Below, in pieces: positions 11,196 through 22,431 of a stretch of DNA of 64,000 nt (positions are counted from its first letter, which is position 1; each line of letters starts with the position of its first letter). The notes beneath the pieces were generated by a model that worked only from the letters and a program-made list of their open reading frames with translations, made no database searches and was not told the origin of the DNA. The position numbers and the translations under genes were made by a program. This stretch comes from Corythucha ciliata (lineage: Eukaryota; Arthropoda; Insecta; Hemiptera; Tingidae): assembly GCA_038030265.1 (NCBI GenBank), contig CM075939.1, forward strand, positions 51,379,253-51,443,252. The letters run 5' to 3'.

Positions 11196-12378
11196 GAATA
11201 TTGAGCTTGTTCTCCTCAAGGTTCTGGTAGAATTTGCTGCTCGATAACACCCCGGAATCTGAAACCCGCCCATTTGCGCCAGCTTCAGCCACCATAAACT
11301 CATAGTTAGCATTAACTACACCTAATTATACAATGCTAAAAGTATTTTTGTAATTAAAATAATAAGATCCGGTGTTTGCTGGTTTCTTGACTTGAATGTG
11401 TTTCCCGTCAAGGGCGCCAAGGCAGTTGGGAAAGTTCCGTCTTTTGCCGATTTCTTCAGAAACTCTTAGCCATTCCTTTTCTGTCCAGGGCACCTGGTAG
11501 AGAGTGAAAACCCCAATGAAAATAGCTATATCACTAGTATTTCATCAGACTGGATATTCACGACAACCATGATTGGGAAGGTCTCAGAGTGTCCGTCGCC
11601 GATTTCGTACCTATGCAACTTTGTGTTGATCTACATCACGATTTTTAAAATTTTGTCTACGTAAGTCTTGATTTTCAGATCACAGTAGTTGGGGTTTTTT
11701 CGATCGCAAATTTTAGTTTGTCCAAGTTTCTAATGAACATGAAGGCCAAAAATTTCAGAAGGTTCTGAGATCACGTAACTACAAAACTAACTGGTTTAAC
11801 CATTTATTTTGTCCATTACAAATTTGACAAACTATGGGTATATTTTCACCCATTATATTGTACAAGCCAAAACCGACAACTCTGTATGTTGATGTAGAAT
11901 CAACAAACAATCGGTGACGGACACTCGTGAAAAACGTTCAAATTGTGGATCTAAGAAGTATATTTACCTGAATATAGTCCTTCAAAACTTTGACTATGGC
12001 GGTACACGTGTTTATTATCATCACTCCCAGACCATGGCAGTAAGAAATTTCAAGTCCTCAAAAGACTGACCACTGGCCAAAAACCTCAGAATCGCTGAAA
12101 GTCTCTCATTCGCCGTTATCGCAGTTCTCATGGCTGTGTCGGATTTAGTAAATGATCGTACGTTTTGGCATCCATTCTTAGGAAATTGTGGAAGTCGTCT
12201 GGTGCAGAGACGCGAAGTTTGCTCATCAAAGCACCGTGAGAAAACTGAGCCCTGAGTTTTGATACCAATCCTTTGCCCGAAGTTTTCTTTTCTTTGCAGG
12301 GCGCACCTCGTCATCACACAACTCGGTCAATATAATGGTCAGTAGCTGAGATTCTACACTCATTTCTTCCTTGTTCAT
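11196..12378 (-). pseudogene. Harbinger transposase remnant
   Basis: Reading down from 12378, MNKEEMSVESQ starts a region with KKRKLRAKDW. Frame changes follow, through FHNFLRMDAKTYDHLL and TAMRTAITANERLSAILRF with LASGQSFEDLKF. KVLKDYIQ ends the exon at a GT (11967-11966). An intron of 474 nt ends at AG (11495-11494). The next exon has VPWTEKEWL, NFPNCLGALDGKHIQV (first catalytic Asp) and ANGRVSDSGVLS. The second Asp and the Glu lie in the deleted part. A stop interrupts FSIV-stop-LGVV. The intron falls at the same place as intron 3 of the intact transposase at 59727-61169, supporting common origin. Confidence 0.8.
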
Positions 12379-12603
12379 CAACACTTAAAAAGTACAAACA
12401 TAAAATGACACATTTATTAAAAAACCCAGGTGCGAAAACGAAAAGCTGCTACTAGGGCGATAAATAACCTGCCCCTGGAAAAATTTCTAGGAAATGGGTG
12501 TTTACAACTTGGTTGAAAACATTTCGATTCGTCTGTGAGCTTACGCGTAAACCAGGTTGACGACTAGGTCTCCAACCAAGTTTATCGTGTGTGGGCCCCT
12601 TTA

Positions 12604-12879
12604 TGCCGAACTGTGAAGAATGTTCTGAAGTTTTGTCAGTAGAACACGTGGTGGATTGTCCACGATGGGAACGCGCCCGGCGACAATGCCAAATTACTCA
12701 GGATTTGGCCACTTTACTGAAATTCGATTCCCCATATATGGATCGAATAATTACCTATTTGAAGAAAATAAACTACTACGGTAAAATTTAATATATATGA
12801 AAGATTATAGTAAATTTTAATTATGAAGTTAAGGGCTATTAACCTAAGCAGTTGATGCCCGTGAAAAAAAAAAAAAAAA
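12604..12879 (+). pseudogene. 3' tail of a LINE with Cys-rich C-terminus and poly(A)
   Basis: The frame ending at 12791 reads MPNCEECSEVLSVEHVVDCP followed by RWERARRQ. This is the C-x2-C...H...C finger that closes ORF2 of I/R1/Jockey-type non-LTR elements. About 70 nt of 3' UTR leads to a 16-nt A run at 12864-12879, the normal retroposon end. Everything upstream is replaced by the Harbinger element. It could be the tail of the LINE at 8223-9016 or a different LINE; nothing seen decides it. Confidence 0.7.
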
Positions 12880-13037
12880 TTCGCTCCGGCAGCTGGCGGT
12901 CGGAAAGAGTGCATTTCATTTTGTATACGGATACCCTAAGCCGTCCCAGAAGTAGTAATGTTGAGACCATGATTTGTTTCGTTAATGTTTGACCCTCCCT
13001 CGTACTGCTTGCTGCCGGGTTTGTTTAAGCTGAACTT

Positions 13038-13565
13038 AATGGGAATCAAAGGCTCTTACAAAATGGAATCATCATACCGAATATAATGCTTCTGGAATCA
13101 ACTGGTGATCTGTAGTGATTTTTTTACCATTACAACCCCTATTTTCCCCCCTCCACCTTGACCGATTTGGCCCAAATGCAATACCGACCGGGGCCTTATG
13201 ACTACTGATTTTTGTGCCAAAGCGCGTTCCGCTAAATTAATTTCTACGAGAGTTATCGTGCTAACAAGACCTCACACTTACTTCCACCTCGGGGACATCA
13301 CCCCCTCCCCATCGACTTTTTCAAAAAATTAAAATGGGAATCAAAGGCTAGTCCAACACGCAGTATACTTACCGAATATGATGCTTCTAGAATCAACTGG
13401 TGATTTTTAGTGATTTTTTGACGACTTCAAGCCCGATTTTCCCCCCCTCCACCTTGACCGATTTGGCCCAAATGCAATACCGACCGGTGTCTTATGACTA
13501 ATGATTTTTGTGCCAAAGCGCGTTCCGCTAAATTTACTTCTACGAGAGTTATCGTGCTAACAAGG
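13038..13565 (+). repeat. Two-copy 295-bp tandem repeat inside the element
   Basis: AATGGGAATCAAAGGCT starts at 13038 and again at 13333. Each unit ends with GAGAGTTATCGTGCTAACAAG (short forms of it also at 4155 and 24505). Internal words such as TCAACTGGTGAT and CCTCCACCTTGACCGATT recur in the same order in both units. The copy at 24505-24990 (minus) has the same kind of duplication. Confidence 0.8.
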
Positions 13566-13689
13566 AAACGGCCATAAAGATATATGTATATATATATTCC
13601 GGAGACCACTGAATTCGTGTTCTAGAGGTTCTGAAACGTGAAAAAAACATGACATGACCCATGTTTGCTACCATCACGACGAGACCAAT

Positions 13690-13788
13690 AGTGCATTTTC
13701 AGAATGAAATGCACTAAAAATCAAACCCACATATGCGACCATCAGAGCGAGACCAATAGTGCATTTTTTGAATGAAATGCACTAAAAA
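13690..13788 (+). repeat. Duplicated terminal palindrome module
   Basis: Two modules of about 68 bp, each with GAGACCAAT, AGTGCATTTT, a 2-nt spacer, GAATGAAATGCACT and AAAAA, end at 13720 and 13788. The inverted AGTGCATTT / AAATGCACT arms can form a hairpin. The same module closes the copies at 4316 and 21780. Confidence 0.75.
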
Positions 13789-14702
13789 GAGTTTACTCAC
13801 ACGAATTTTAGTAAAACAAGTAACAAAATAATACATGTCTATTGCTAAACAGCATTATATGTATATGTATATGGTATAATGGTAAAACTTCCCAGAAAAA
13901 CAATAGTCTCCTCACTTGGTCTTCTGGTAAAATGTATAATGATCTAATGATCTAGTGATCTAATGGTAAAATGTATAATGATTTTGCACGTAACTCCCAA
14001 TGATTTGATGTAACATACAGTTTCCAAGCCTGCAGGAATTTTGTGACGTCCAAATCCTTTTCCATGGAAATGAAAAAAGTAAAAAACACATATCACCGAG
14101 AAGGTCTCTACACAGCCTTTGAGGAAGAAATGAAAATTATGAAATCGGATCCCAGGCTTGGGGGTGCCTTTTGGAGGGATATTCGCTTGCCAGATCTCTA
14201 AAATAGCTGAATTGTCTGGTGGAAAAGACCGTAACGTTTGACCAACACTTTGAGTAAGGTTATTTCTGCAATCAAGATCTGCTTCTTGGACCAAACGGTC
14301 ATCGCTTACCAGGGAACAGTTATTTTCACAATCTGTTTGGTAAATTTTTCACATGTGGTTGATTTAACCTTTGGATCGTTCTTCCAATCATCAAGTGTTC
14401 GGTTACTCATGCCAATAGTTTTAGTTCGTTCAGAAGTTGTGTTATGTCACATAAAGTCATTTTTATGTCAGTTGACCAACCTGTTCCTGCAATGTATCCA
14501 ATGGGCCAAATATAGAGCCCTTCCCATGCGCGGTTATCGGGGTGATATGGAAAATCGACCCCTATTGTCGTGTACCAAGTTTTTGGGGAAAATCGCTCTT
14601 TCTTCTGTGGATATTCACTTTCTAGGGGTGAATTGTAACACCATATTTTAGGGCTTCTGCAAGAATAATTAATTTTATTGTGGCAGTAGTAAGGCATTAA
14701 TA
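13789..14702. other. Unassigned AT-rich stretch
   Basis: Open frames at 13944-14294 (minus), 14238-14651 (plus) and 14407-14751 (minus) show no motif I can name and overlap one another. A short ATGATCTAATG-like simple repeat lies at about 13936-13980. No support for a gene. Confidence 0.4.
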
Positions 14703-14870
14703 GGTCTGTTCCAGGAAGGTGTTTGGAACATGTTCGGAGCAAAGTTGCCATGGGACCAGCGAATAAAATTTAAGTTGATTACTTCACCAAGTTGATTCAA
14801 GTTGGGTATTGTTAAGTTGTCATGGCAACCCTGCTCCGAACATGTTCCAATCACCTTTTTCGGAACAGAC
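14703..14870. mobile_element. TA-flanked foldback MITE with GGTCTGTTCC ends
   Basis: The left end GGTCTGTTCC is matched by GGAACAGAC at the right, and the inverted match extends inward through GGAACATGTTCGGAGCA and GTTGCCATG blocks. The unit is 168 bp and flanked by TA (14701-14702, 14871-14872). It shares outermost bases and TA flank with the MITE at 4376-4523 but has a different interior. Confidence 0.75.
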
Positions 14871-16689
14871 TATTCTCCACATTTCGACGGATCAAAATGT
14901 GATGTGCTGCTATCTAGGCTTCCCCACTTTTCGCTTTCGAGGCTAGAGGGGAGGGCAATTGCCCACCTCTGTCCCCTCTGGCTACAGATAACAGGGACAA
15001 TGGTGTCACGGGAAGAACCCCTTCAACGTTTCCTCTGGTCAAGAATCTCCCCTTCCGTTAATTAACCCTTCAAATGATCCGTGAGCCGTAGCTTGGGCCA
15101 CGAGGTTCGTTCTATCTCAAATTTGAAAAATGGGCAAATTTTAGATTTATCGTGTCATCTTAACAAAATCTCCAATGCGTAAACCAAGCACTTTGTATAA
15201 TTTTGGAAATGGAAATACAAAATAAGAAAAAAAAAAAATAAATGAATGGGAAAATTGAGGGGTCTCCCTGTCACTGCTTCTTTCCTGATTTTTTTCTCAA
15301 TTATAATGAAACATGAAAAAAGGGGGCGATCGATCGCCAATCCCCCAAATTCAGGAGTCCGCTATTGTGAGCTTTCCAAGAAGATTGCCCCCCCCCTTCC
15401 ATCGCCACAATCAGTTTGGTATGAAATGAATGGTATCAAATAAAACCCTTAACTGGAAATACAAGATTCTAATAGCCCATTAATGGTAAGTTTTTAAAGG
15501 GCTGCCTAGGCTTTTTAATGTCCTTTCCTTATAATCCGTTCCACCACTTTTTTATTCGCCCTTTTTTTAACACCATTCCATACCATCAACGGGATTTACT
15601 TGACGCTAATATGACGAATTGTTAAAAACTACAAAGTAAGTATAGCAGTAAACTTAAAATGGGAGGTGCCTCCGTCCAGCAGATTAACATTCTCCGACGG
15701 CGACCCCCCTCCACCTCCAATCATCATCAGCATAAAACTTCTTATAAGTTCTCTTTTAAAGTTAAGTTACGATAAGATTGGTAAAATGTGAGAGTGTTAA
15801 ACCAAAATCCGATGAGGAAGGCTGCGTCTTGTTTCTTAATCGACGCGTAGTCGTCTGCTCTTTTTATTGTATTTTTTCTTGAAACTTTGAAAGCGCTCCA
15901 TACTGTTTTTGAGCGAGGAGAAAATTGTCTTTTTCCGGTCATAGAATCCGACTTATTTGTTTCCGCTTCATAAACCAAGCAAAGAATAACTTGGATCTTT
16001 GGAGCAGAGGTCTTTAAAGGGGGGGGGGGAGGAAAAAAGTTTTTGAGGAGCGGCCAATTGAAGGATAATTCCAAAAGGAAAAAAGGGTGCCATCCGTGGG
16101 ATATTATTATCCTTTGAAGCCTTTTTTTTCTCTTTTTCCATTCCTTTCCTTGAGGTTTATTCAAATGAGCTTTATAATTTATGTGGCTTACTCTATTGAT
16201 TTCATTTTTATTTCACCTATTTCTATGCTGAACTCCCAGTGTCTATAAACCGTCGAGCGTAATTTCTGAAAAGTTTGTGTACCTAACGATAGATGCTGAT
16301 AGTTCGTGCTTGTCGGCTATTGGCAATCGATACAAGAACGAAGGAAATTTTGACCCGTCTGTTCTGATGTGACTTTCTTTTATTAACGAGATCAACTGAC
16401 GACACGGCTGAGCAACTTGGAAAGAAAATCCACCGAGTGGCAACTGCACGCTTTGTTCGGGTCGACGGATTAAAACCCCGTCGTCAGGGGTTGGGGGAGG
16501 GGTTTCCCTATACCTATCATTCAGTTGATCGATTAAGATATTCCAGGCGTGAAACTGTTTTCTAAATCCCCCACCCTCTCACCACGTGCCACAGCACCAT
16601 CCACATGGTGAATAAATCAAAATACCTCCACCGTTGCAAACGACGTCTTCTTAGTACAAATAAAGAAAAAGGTCTTTCCCACGTCGTAA

Positions 16690-16742
<53 letters not shown>

Positions 16743-17078
16743 GTCGCATTCCGTCATTATTGTACCATAAATTCACAAGGGCCCTATTTTCAAGCCGCCT
16801 GCCACTTATTTTTAGAGGAGCTCATATAAATTACTCCGATGATTTCTCTTGAGACGGGGAACACATGGCTGTGCATTGTGTCTTTCTCATCCTCCGCTCC
16901 CCCCCTCATAAAAAGCGATGCATCTATCACCCCCGTGTTATTCCACATGTTGAGATTCGGAAGTGTTTATCTGGCAATTTTTATGGGAAAATCGTAAAAC
17001 AAGGATATTGAATTGTTCGGTTGTTTTTGTGGTTTAAGAAAAGAAATGTGGGCAGTGGTTCAATAACGAAATGTTTAA
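14871..17078. other. About 2.2 kb with no recognised gene
   Basis: Short frames such as 14802-15065 and 15742-16164 (minus) show no family features. Holds a poly(C) run near 15389 and a poly(G) run near 16020. No splice-linked coding segment could be supported. Confidence 0.45.
16693..16740. repeat. 48-nt poly(A) tract
   Basis: An uninterrupted A run from 16693 to 16740, the longest homopolymer here. No retroposon body ending at it is recognised on the plus strand. The exact length may reflect assembly limits. Confidence 0.9.
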
Positions 17079-17216
17079 AGGCCCGTTCACAAGCTCTATG
17101 CTATGCGTCTGTGGAGTATACGCAACCAAACAAATTCATTCCCACGAAAATGAAGCATTTTGATAGGTTGCACATAGGCTCCACAGAGTCATAGCGTCGA
17201 GCTTGTGAACGGGGCG
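17079..17216. mobile_element. GGCCCGTTCACAAGCTC MITE, copy 1
   Basis: About 138 bp with ends AGGCCCGTTCACAAGCTC and GAGCTTGTGAACGGGGCG, palindromic almost throughout, flanked by TTA-like bases. Related copies are at 26665-26801 and 41295-41431, and a half-copy at 47240-47273. Size, TIR and TTA/TAA flank fit a PIF/Harbinger-type MITE. Its GGCCC start differs from the TIR of the intact element at 57266 (AGCCCTG), so the driver is likely another member. Confidence 0.75.
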
Positions 17217-20200
17217 TTATACGGTCTATTTTGCACTGTAAAGTTTTTTATAAGCTTCCTGGAACTCATTTCATTAATTCAGCCGTCAATAATTCGAATT
17301 TTTCTACATTTAGGTAGTATACGTATTTGTTAATTATTCCAGTGAAATCAGTTAAAATATTAATTAATTTGGTTTACCAATACATATACCGTGATGGGTT
17401 TGACTGGGTTAACGCTCCAGAAAAAAAAAATCAGGAGTTTCTCATTTTTGAGTCTGAAAGCACGAAGCATTCAGAACGAGGACAAGAGGTGCGGGCTTGT
17501 AAAGGGTGAGAGGAGCGATGTAGAAGGAATTAGCCCCCCAGCAAGTTATAATAAATAGTAAATAAAGAAGGATAGACGGGATGAGAGAAGTGAAATTCCT
17601 GGGGCACAAGGCGGCGATGATGGTAGAGAGCGATAGAGGCGGTAACAAGGGCTAAGAGCCGGGGACTGGAATCACTCTGCCCGACCTTCCTCAGCCTGTA
17701 ATTATAATTCAATCGCCGACTTCTCGTGAGAGCCCCCCCTCCCCGTCCACCACACTCGTTCATACCCATTTATAATTTTTTTTCTCTCTCTTCTACCCAC
17801 TTTTTCCACCACCACAGCCTCACAGGCCCCTCATATTCCCTCATATTTTCTCACACCACGATTCAATCACTCCTCCCCCCCCCCACAGCAAGGAAAACTC
17901 GTAGGAGACCCTCACCACCTCGGGCGTCTCTTCGACACGGATGGGGACGTAGAGGCTAGTCATCAGTTCGGTAGCTATTCTTGGAAATTGATGTTCGCCT
18001 TGGCTCCACATTTATCACCCTCTCAATGGACTAATCAGGCTAGTTTGAGAATTTCAAGCCGAAAATATTGTTAATTCCTGACTTTTTAAATTAATTTTAG
18101 TTAGGGAATTTTAATGCGCGCGAGAAAACATTTTTTCAACGTTAAAACTAATTAGGGCAGTTTGATATCGTTTTACTGCTCGTACAGCGAAACTCCGATC
18201 AGATCCCCACCCACCTTCTTCATCCCACCGCTTCTTCATATGAAAATTCAGCTTTTTCCATCCCCTGCCCAAACCAACTCGATCCATCCTTTACTTTCAA
18301 GAGTCGACTCACAAGAACAAACTAGGGCTCTTTATCAAAAGCTCGCCCAACCGTTAACTTGAAACACACTCTCAAAACCAACGGGTGCCACTATGTTCTC
18401 GCTACGGCGAAAAGGGCCTCTAAAAAAGAGGATAAACTGAGAAGGGGTAGTAAGTTCGGGGTGGGGGCAAGGGATGCCATTTGTACCTATCTTGGTGAAA
18501 ACGACCCCTGAGGTTGTTTAGGCGACCCCAAAACTAAAGTCGTCATTCCATGTAACCCTCTTAATCATGTTCTCCAAGAGACTTTTCACGCTTTTCCCTG
18601 TTTACTATAAAGTTCTAGGAACACTGTTTGGTGTTCGCCGTCAAAACTCAATTTATCACGTTTTAAATTATTCGAGACGGTCAATTAACTTTTGCCAGTG
18701 GGTGAAGGGTACACTGCGGTCAACTGTTAAATAGATTTTTCGCGCTACCTGCTTCGTAAGTTGCCCATTACGATAACATGATTACTCCAGTAAGTTGAAT
18801 TTTTCCTAACCTGGCACTTTATAGCTTCAGTTTTTGAAATCTGTACAGTAAAGGTTTGAAACTGACATGAAAATTTTTTTACGTGTCAGTTTTCTGTAAC
18901 CTTGTGCAACCTTTGTTGTGATGTTTTCACCTCATTCGTGATTATAGAAATATCTTAAAACATTTTTTTTTTTTTTTTTTTGTCAAAAGAATAAAACTGG
19001 GTAATATTCGACGATGATTGCGTGAAAAATAACGTACATCACTCGACTATTAAGTGGTATTACCCGCTCGTTTTTAATTAGTGGCCTCGGCAAGCCTCGT
19101 CCGCCAAACAAAAGACTCGCACGTAATGCACCACTTACTAATCTTGTAATGTAATCTACTATTACAACCAAAATGTCATTTTTCAATGAATAATGATGTT
19201 GTTCTCCATTTCTGTTTCAGACGTCGCAAGTTATGTAAAACTTCCAAAGTAAGCAAGCATTTTTATAAAGTTGAACAACTTCCATTGGCCTGGTCATCGA
19301 GTGCGAAGGGAAGTACGGGCGAGTGCGAAAACCTTTGCAAAAAACAGTTTCAAGTCTCAATTGAAAGTTTCCGTCGTATGTTTTGAAACTGCTGAGGAAA
19401 AATGGTCACCCAATGTTTCTGCAGCAAATCAGTCGTTGTAGAACTGAATGGTCCGTTTCTTGCAGTTGTGTTTAGTGACGACTTGATGACTAATGGGCAA
19501 AAATGGTCTTGGTCTTGCGGTCCCGCGAGACTGTTGCAGCAAGACCAAGACTCTCTAACGACTGCAAGACCAAGACCAAGACTGTGTTGTCGCAAGAGTC
19601 TCGCAAAGTCTTGCAAAAAAGGAGAAGAAAAAGTAAAATAAATAAATAAATAAAAATGAGGGGACCACAACGATCGAAAATAGTCCTAAAATAATTATGA
19701 GTATTTTTTGATATTTTACTTCTTTGCAAAGACATTTCTCAGAGTCCAAGCTTCCCAACGGTCTAATTAGTTTTGATTAGATTTGCGTTTTCCAGATAAT
19801 TATAATCGACTTTTATAGCAAAAAAAAACCCTCGATTTTATTTTCAAGGTAAGGTCAGAGAGTGGGAGTTATTTTTCTAGTGACCGAGGGTTTTTTTTTG
19901 TTTTTGTTTTTTTGTTTGTTTTTTTTTCCACTGTCACAACGGAGAACTTGCCTACTTTTTTTTATTCGCTCATGGCGTTCTTTGATAGAAGCTATTGAGG
20001 AAAGAGTAGGAAAAAGTAAAAAAATCGCGCGGGAAACCGCTAGCGTGTTTTGACAGTTGACAGGCTTACCACAAGCAACATACCCTGAACGCTGGTTTCA
20101 GTGCTCTTCAACTGAGTACACAGTTTGGATGCAACAAGGAAAGCAACATTTTAGTGCATTTAATTTTTCTGACGAAATAGGACAATAAATAGGAACGCAG

Positions 20201-20595
20201 CACACCAACGCAAAACAGCGAAGCAATGAACGTGCAAGTATTTGTATACAGTAAGGTTCTATGATAGTTGCAGTGGTACTGGATAAGGGGTGAAGTGGTT
20301 AGGATTGAATGGGAACGTGCCTGAGAGGGGTTGGTTGGTGGTTGTGACGTCACATTTCCAACCCTCGTCTAAGTCGATCAGCTAGTAATTCACGGATGTT
20401 TTAAAATTCAATTAAAAATCGCTGCCTGCACATATTGAGTTGCGGTTTTCACCATTCTCTTTTGTTTTAGCACCACTCTCGACTGAGAACGAAAAAAAAA
20501 ATGAAATAAATTTCATACAAGTTCTCCATTCGGTATTCACCGTCCCCGAAACCTTCCTGGATCGACACTTTTGGTGTTATTAGCGAAAATGTGGT
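17217..20595. other. About 3.4 kb with no recognised gene
   Basis: Contains poly(C) near 17876, a T run at about 18963-18981, and a cluster of CAAGACCAAGAC words in both orientations at 19500-19615 that makes a short imperfect palindrome. Short frames have no recognisable domain. No host exon could be supported. Confidence 0.45.
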
Positions 20596-21720
20596 TTATG
20601 GAGAGTGTTTTTTGAGGTTATCGCCCTATAAGTCTATTGAGTATGCTCATTAAATTGTTTGAAAAGGTCATCCAAACTCGCGTGTTGCGGCACATCGAAG
20701 ACACCAACATACTTATTAATGAGCAATTTGGATCTGGGCACTCGCCACACTTACAACTGTGTAGGGTCCTAGATGACATTACCCACAAATTTGTGCGATC
20801 GGAAACATACAGGCATGGTCCACTCGATATCCAGAAAGCCTTTGATACATTTTGGCACTATTGCTTGCATTTCCCCTCTTATATTATAAAATTGATTGCG
20901 GCTTACCTAAATAACCGGCAAATTTTACGTATCTATAAATAATATAAACTCGAGTACCGCAAGGATCTATCCTAGGCCCTATTCTGTTTATAATATACAT
21001 GAATGATATCCTCAGAGTCCCAAACCTAAATATGACATTATTCGCCGATGATACAGCCTTGTATACCTCATCCTGGCGTATTGATAGCACCCGTAGACTA
21101 AATTTTGGACTGAATAAAATGAACAAATATTTCAAACGCTGGAAGATTTCACTGAACTTCGAAAATACGGAAGCCATATTGTTCGCCAAACGAAGACCTT
21201 TTGTCAATGAGCCCTTCATGCTAGAAGGTAAGATCATCCCTGTTTCTTCCACAGTCAAATACTTAGGATTTACGATAGATGCAAATTAACTTTCACTTCA
21301 CACATTAATAAGTAATAACTTAGTAGGCAGAAGTAAACTAGCAATTCGCTTGATACTACCGTTACTCCGGCGAGAATCTGGTACGTCCTTGAAAAATAAA
21401 CTTATTCTTTATAAAAACGTGTGTTAACCCGTTCCTTACATATTCGAGCGGAGCATGGAGCTTTACGTGCGGCTACAACTTTAAGAAACTACAGACTATT
21501 CAAAATAAATTTTAAAGACTCTGCCTTGGCTGTAGCCGATCAACCAAAATTGTATCCCTCCATCATCTCTGTAACATGACTCCCATACAAAAATAAGTAT
21601 ATCATCCAAATGGCCTCAAAAATACTGCTCAATTTTGCTAATTCTGAGAATCCTCTTATCAGTTGCATTGGATCTTATGACCAGACCTTGAATACAGGGC
21701 ATAAACGCATAATGCATAAT
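20596..21720 (+). pseudogene. Jockey-type LINE reverse transcriptase fragment
   Basis: YRPISLLSMLIKLFEKVI begins near 20619, and EQFGSGHSPHLQL follows. LDIQKAFDTFWH is catalytic block A, and VPQGSILGPILFIIYMNDIL comes after a stop. MTLFADDTALYTSS carries the FADD catalytic box, then KYFKRWKISLNFENTEAILF and VKYLGFTID. Further downstream LLRRESGTSLKNKLILYKN and PVPYIFE persist between stops to about 21700. The order is a normal Jockey-clade RT and thumb. There are stops at several points, no endonuclease, and no tail before the next element at 21780, so the copy is inactive. Confidence 0.85.
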
Positions 21721-22431
21721 GTTCCAAGATAACCATATCCGTACCTTCAAAAGTAATTTAGTTCTGACTAATTCGTACTTTTAGTGCATTTCATTCTGAA
21801 AATGCACTATTGGTCTCGTCGTGATAGTGGCAAACATGGGTCGTGTCATGTTTTTTTCATGTTTCAGAACCTCTAGAACACGAATTCAGTGGTCTCCGGA
21901 ATTCGTATTATATACAGGGTGGTCTGTTTTGAGTAGCAAAAAAAAAAAAATTGGGTAATAGTACACCAAAAATGGAATAAAAAAGTCCTATTCGGATAGT
22001 GGCCTATCTCTTTTTGTTTTTGAGTAATAATTTTTTTAGTGATTTTTAGGCGCAACTGTATTTTTCAACGAAAAACAGTTATTTCTCAGCTTCTACTTCA
22101 CTTTTTTTCAAAAGTAATGACAGTTTCGTAATCTACGGAAAATTTGCTATGGGAAAATAGAAAAATCAATATTCTAAATCGTCAAAAACGCCTAAAAACG
22201 TAACGTTTCGTTGCGTTAATGCAAAAAAAAACAAGAATTTGACTTCATAAAACAATTTACTGTGTCACCCAAAATTGGTTCACACGTTGTCAAACGTCAT
22301 AAAAACTTATCTGTTTTCCCAGCTTTCCAACGGTGTACTCGAAAGTTGAATTATCTCCCTCCTTTGACGAGAAAATTCGAAAAGGAGCGAAAAAGTCATA
22401 CATTTTGGGCTAAAAATGTGAATAAAAACAG

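Larger units (their letters stand above)
10765..12600. mobile_element. Decayed PIF/Harbinger DNA transposon
   Basis: Ends are inverted repeats starting AGGGGCCCACACACGATAA and continuing with a GGAGACCTAGTCGTCAAC block in both arms (about 44 bp). TTA occurs on both sides (10762-10764 and 12601-12603), as expected for the TWA target preference of this superfamily. The 1836-bp interior holds a plus-strand MADF remnant and a minus-strand transposase remnant whose 3' halves are fused at about 11183-11200, so an internal deletion removed the middle. Left flank is gypsy RT but right flank is a LINE tail, so this is not a simple insertion into one older element. Confidence 0.85.
12880..13788 (+). 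mobile_element. GTGCATTTCATTC hairpin-family element, copy with intact TA tract
   Basis: Follows the poly(A) tail directly, with CGCTCCGGCAGCTGGCGG (near-palindromic hairpin) and GAGTGCATTTCATT. Then come two 295-bp tandem units, CGTGCTAACAAGGAAACGG, a (TA)n tract (about 13578-13596) and the GAATGAAATGCACTAAAAA end. The end module is itself duplicated. The reverse complement matches the outer parts of 21780-25353, so this copy shows how that site looked before transposons entered its TA tract. No protein. Confidence 0.7.

Noticed and set aside
12880..13788. Calling the hairpin family a canonical Helitron
   Set aside because: There is no TC start or CTRR end next to the hairpin and no Rep/helicase gene, so the class is left open.
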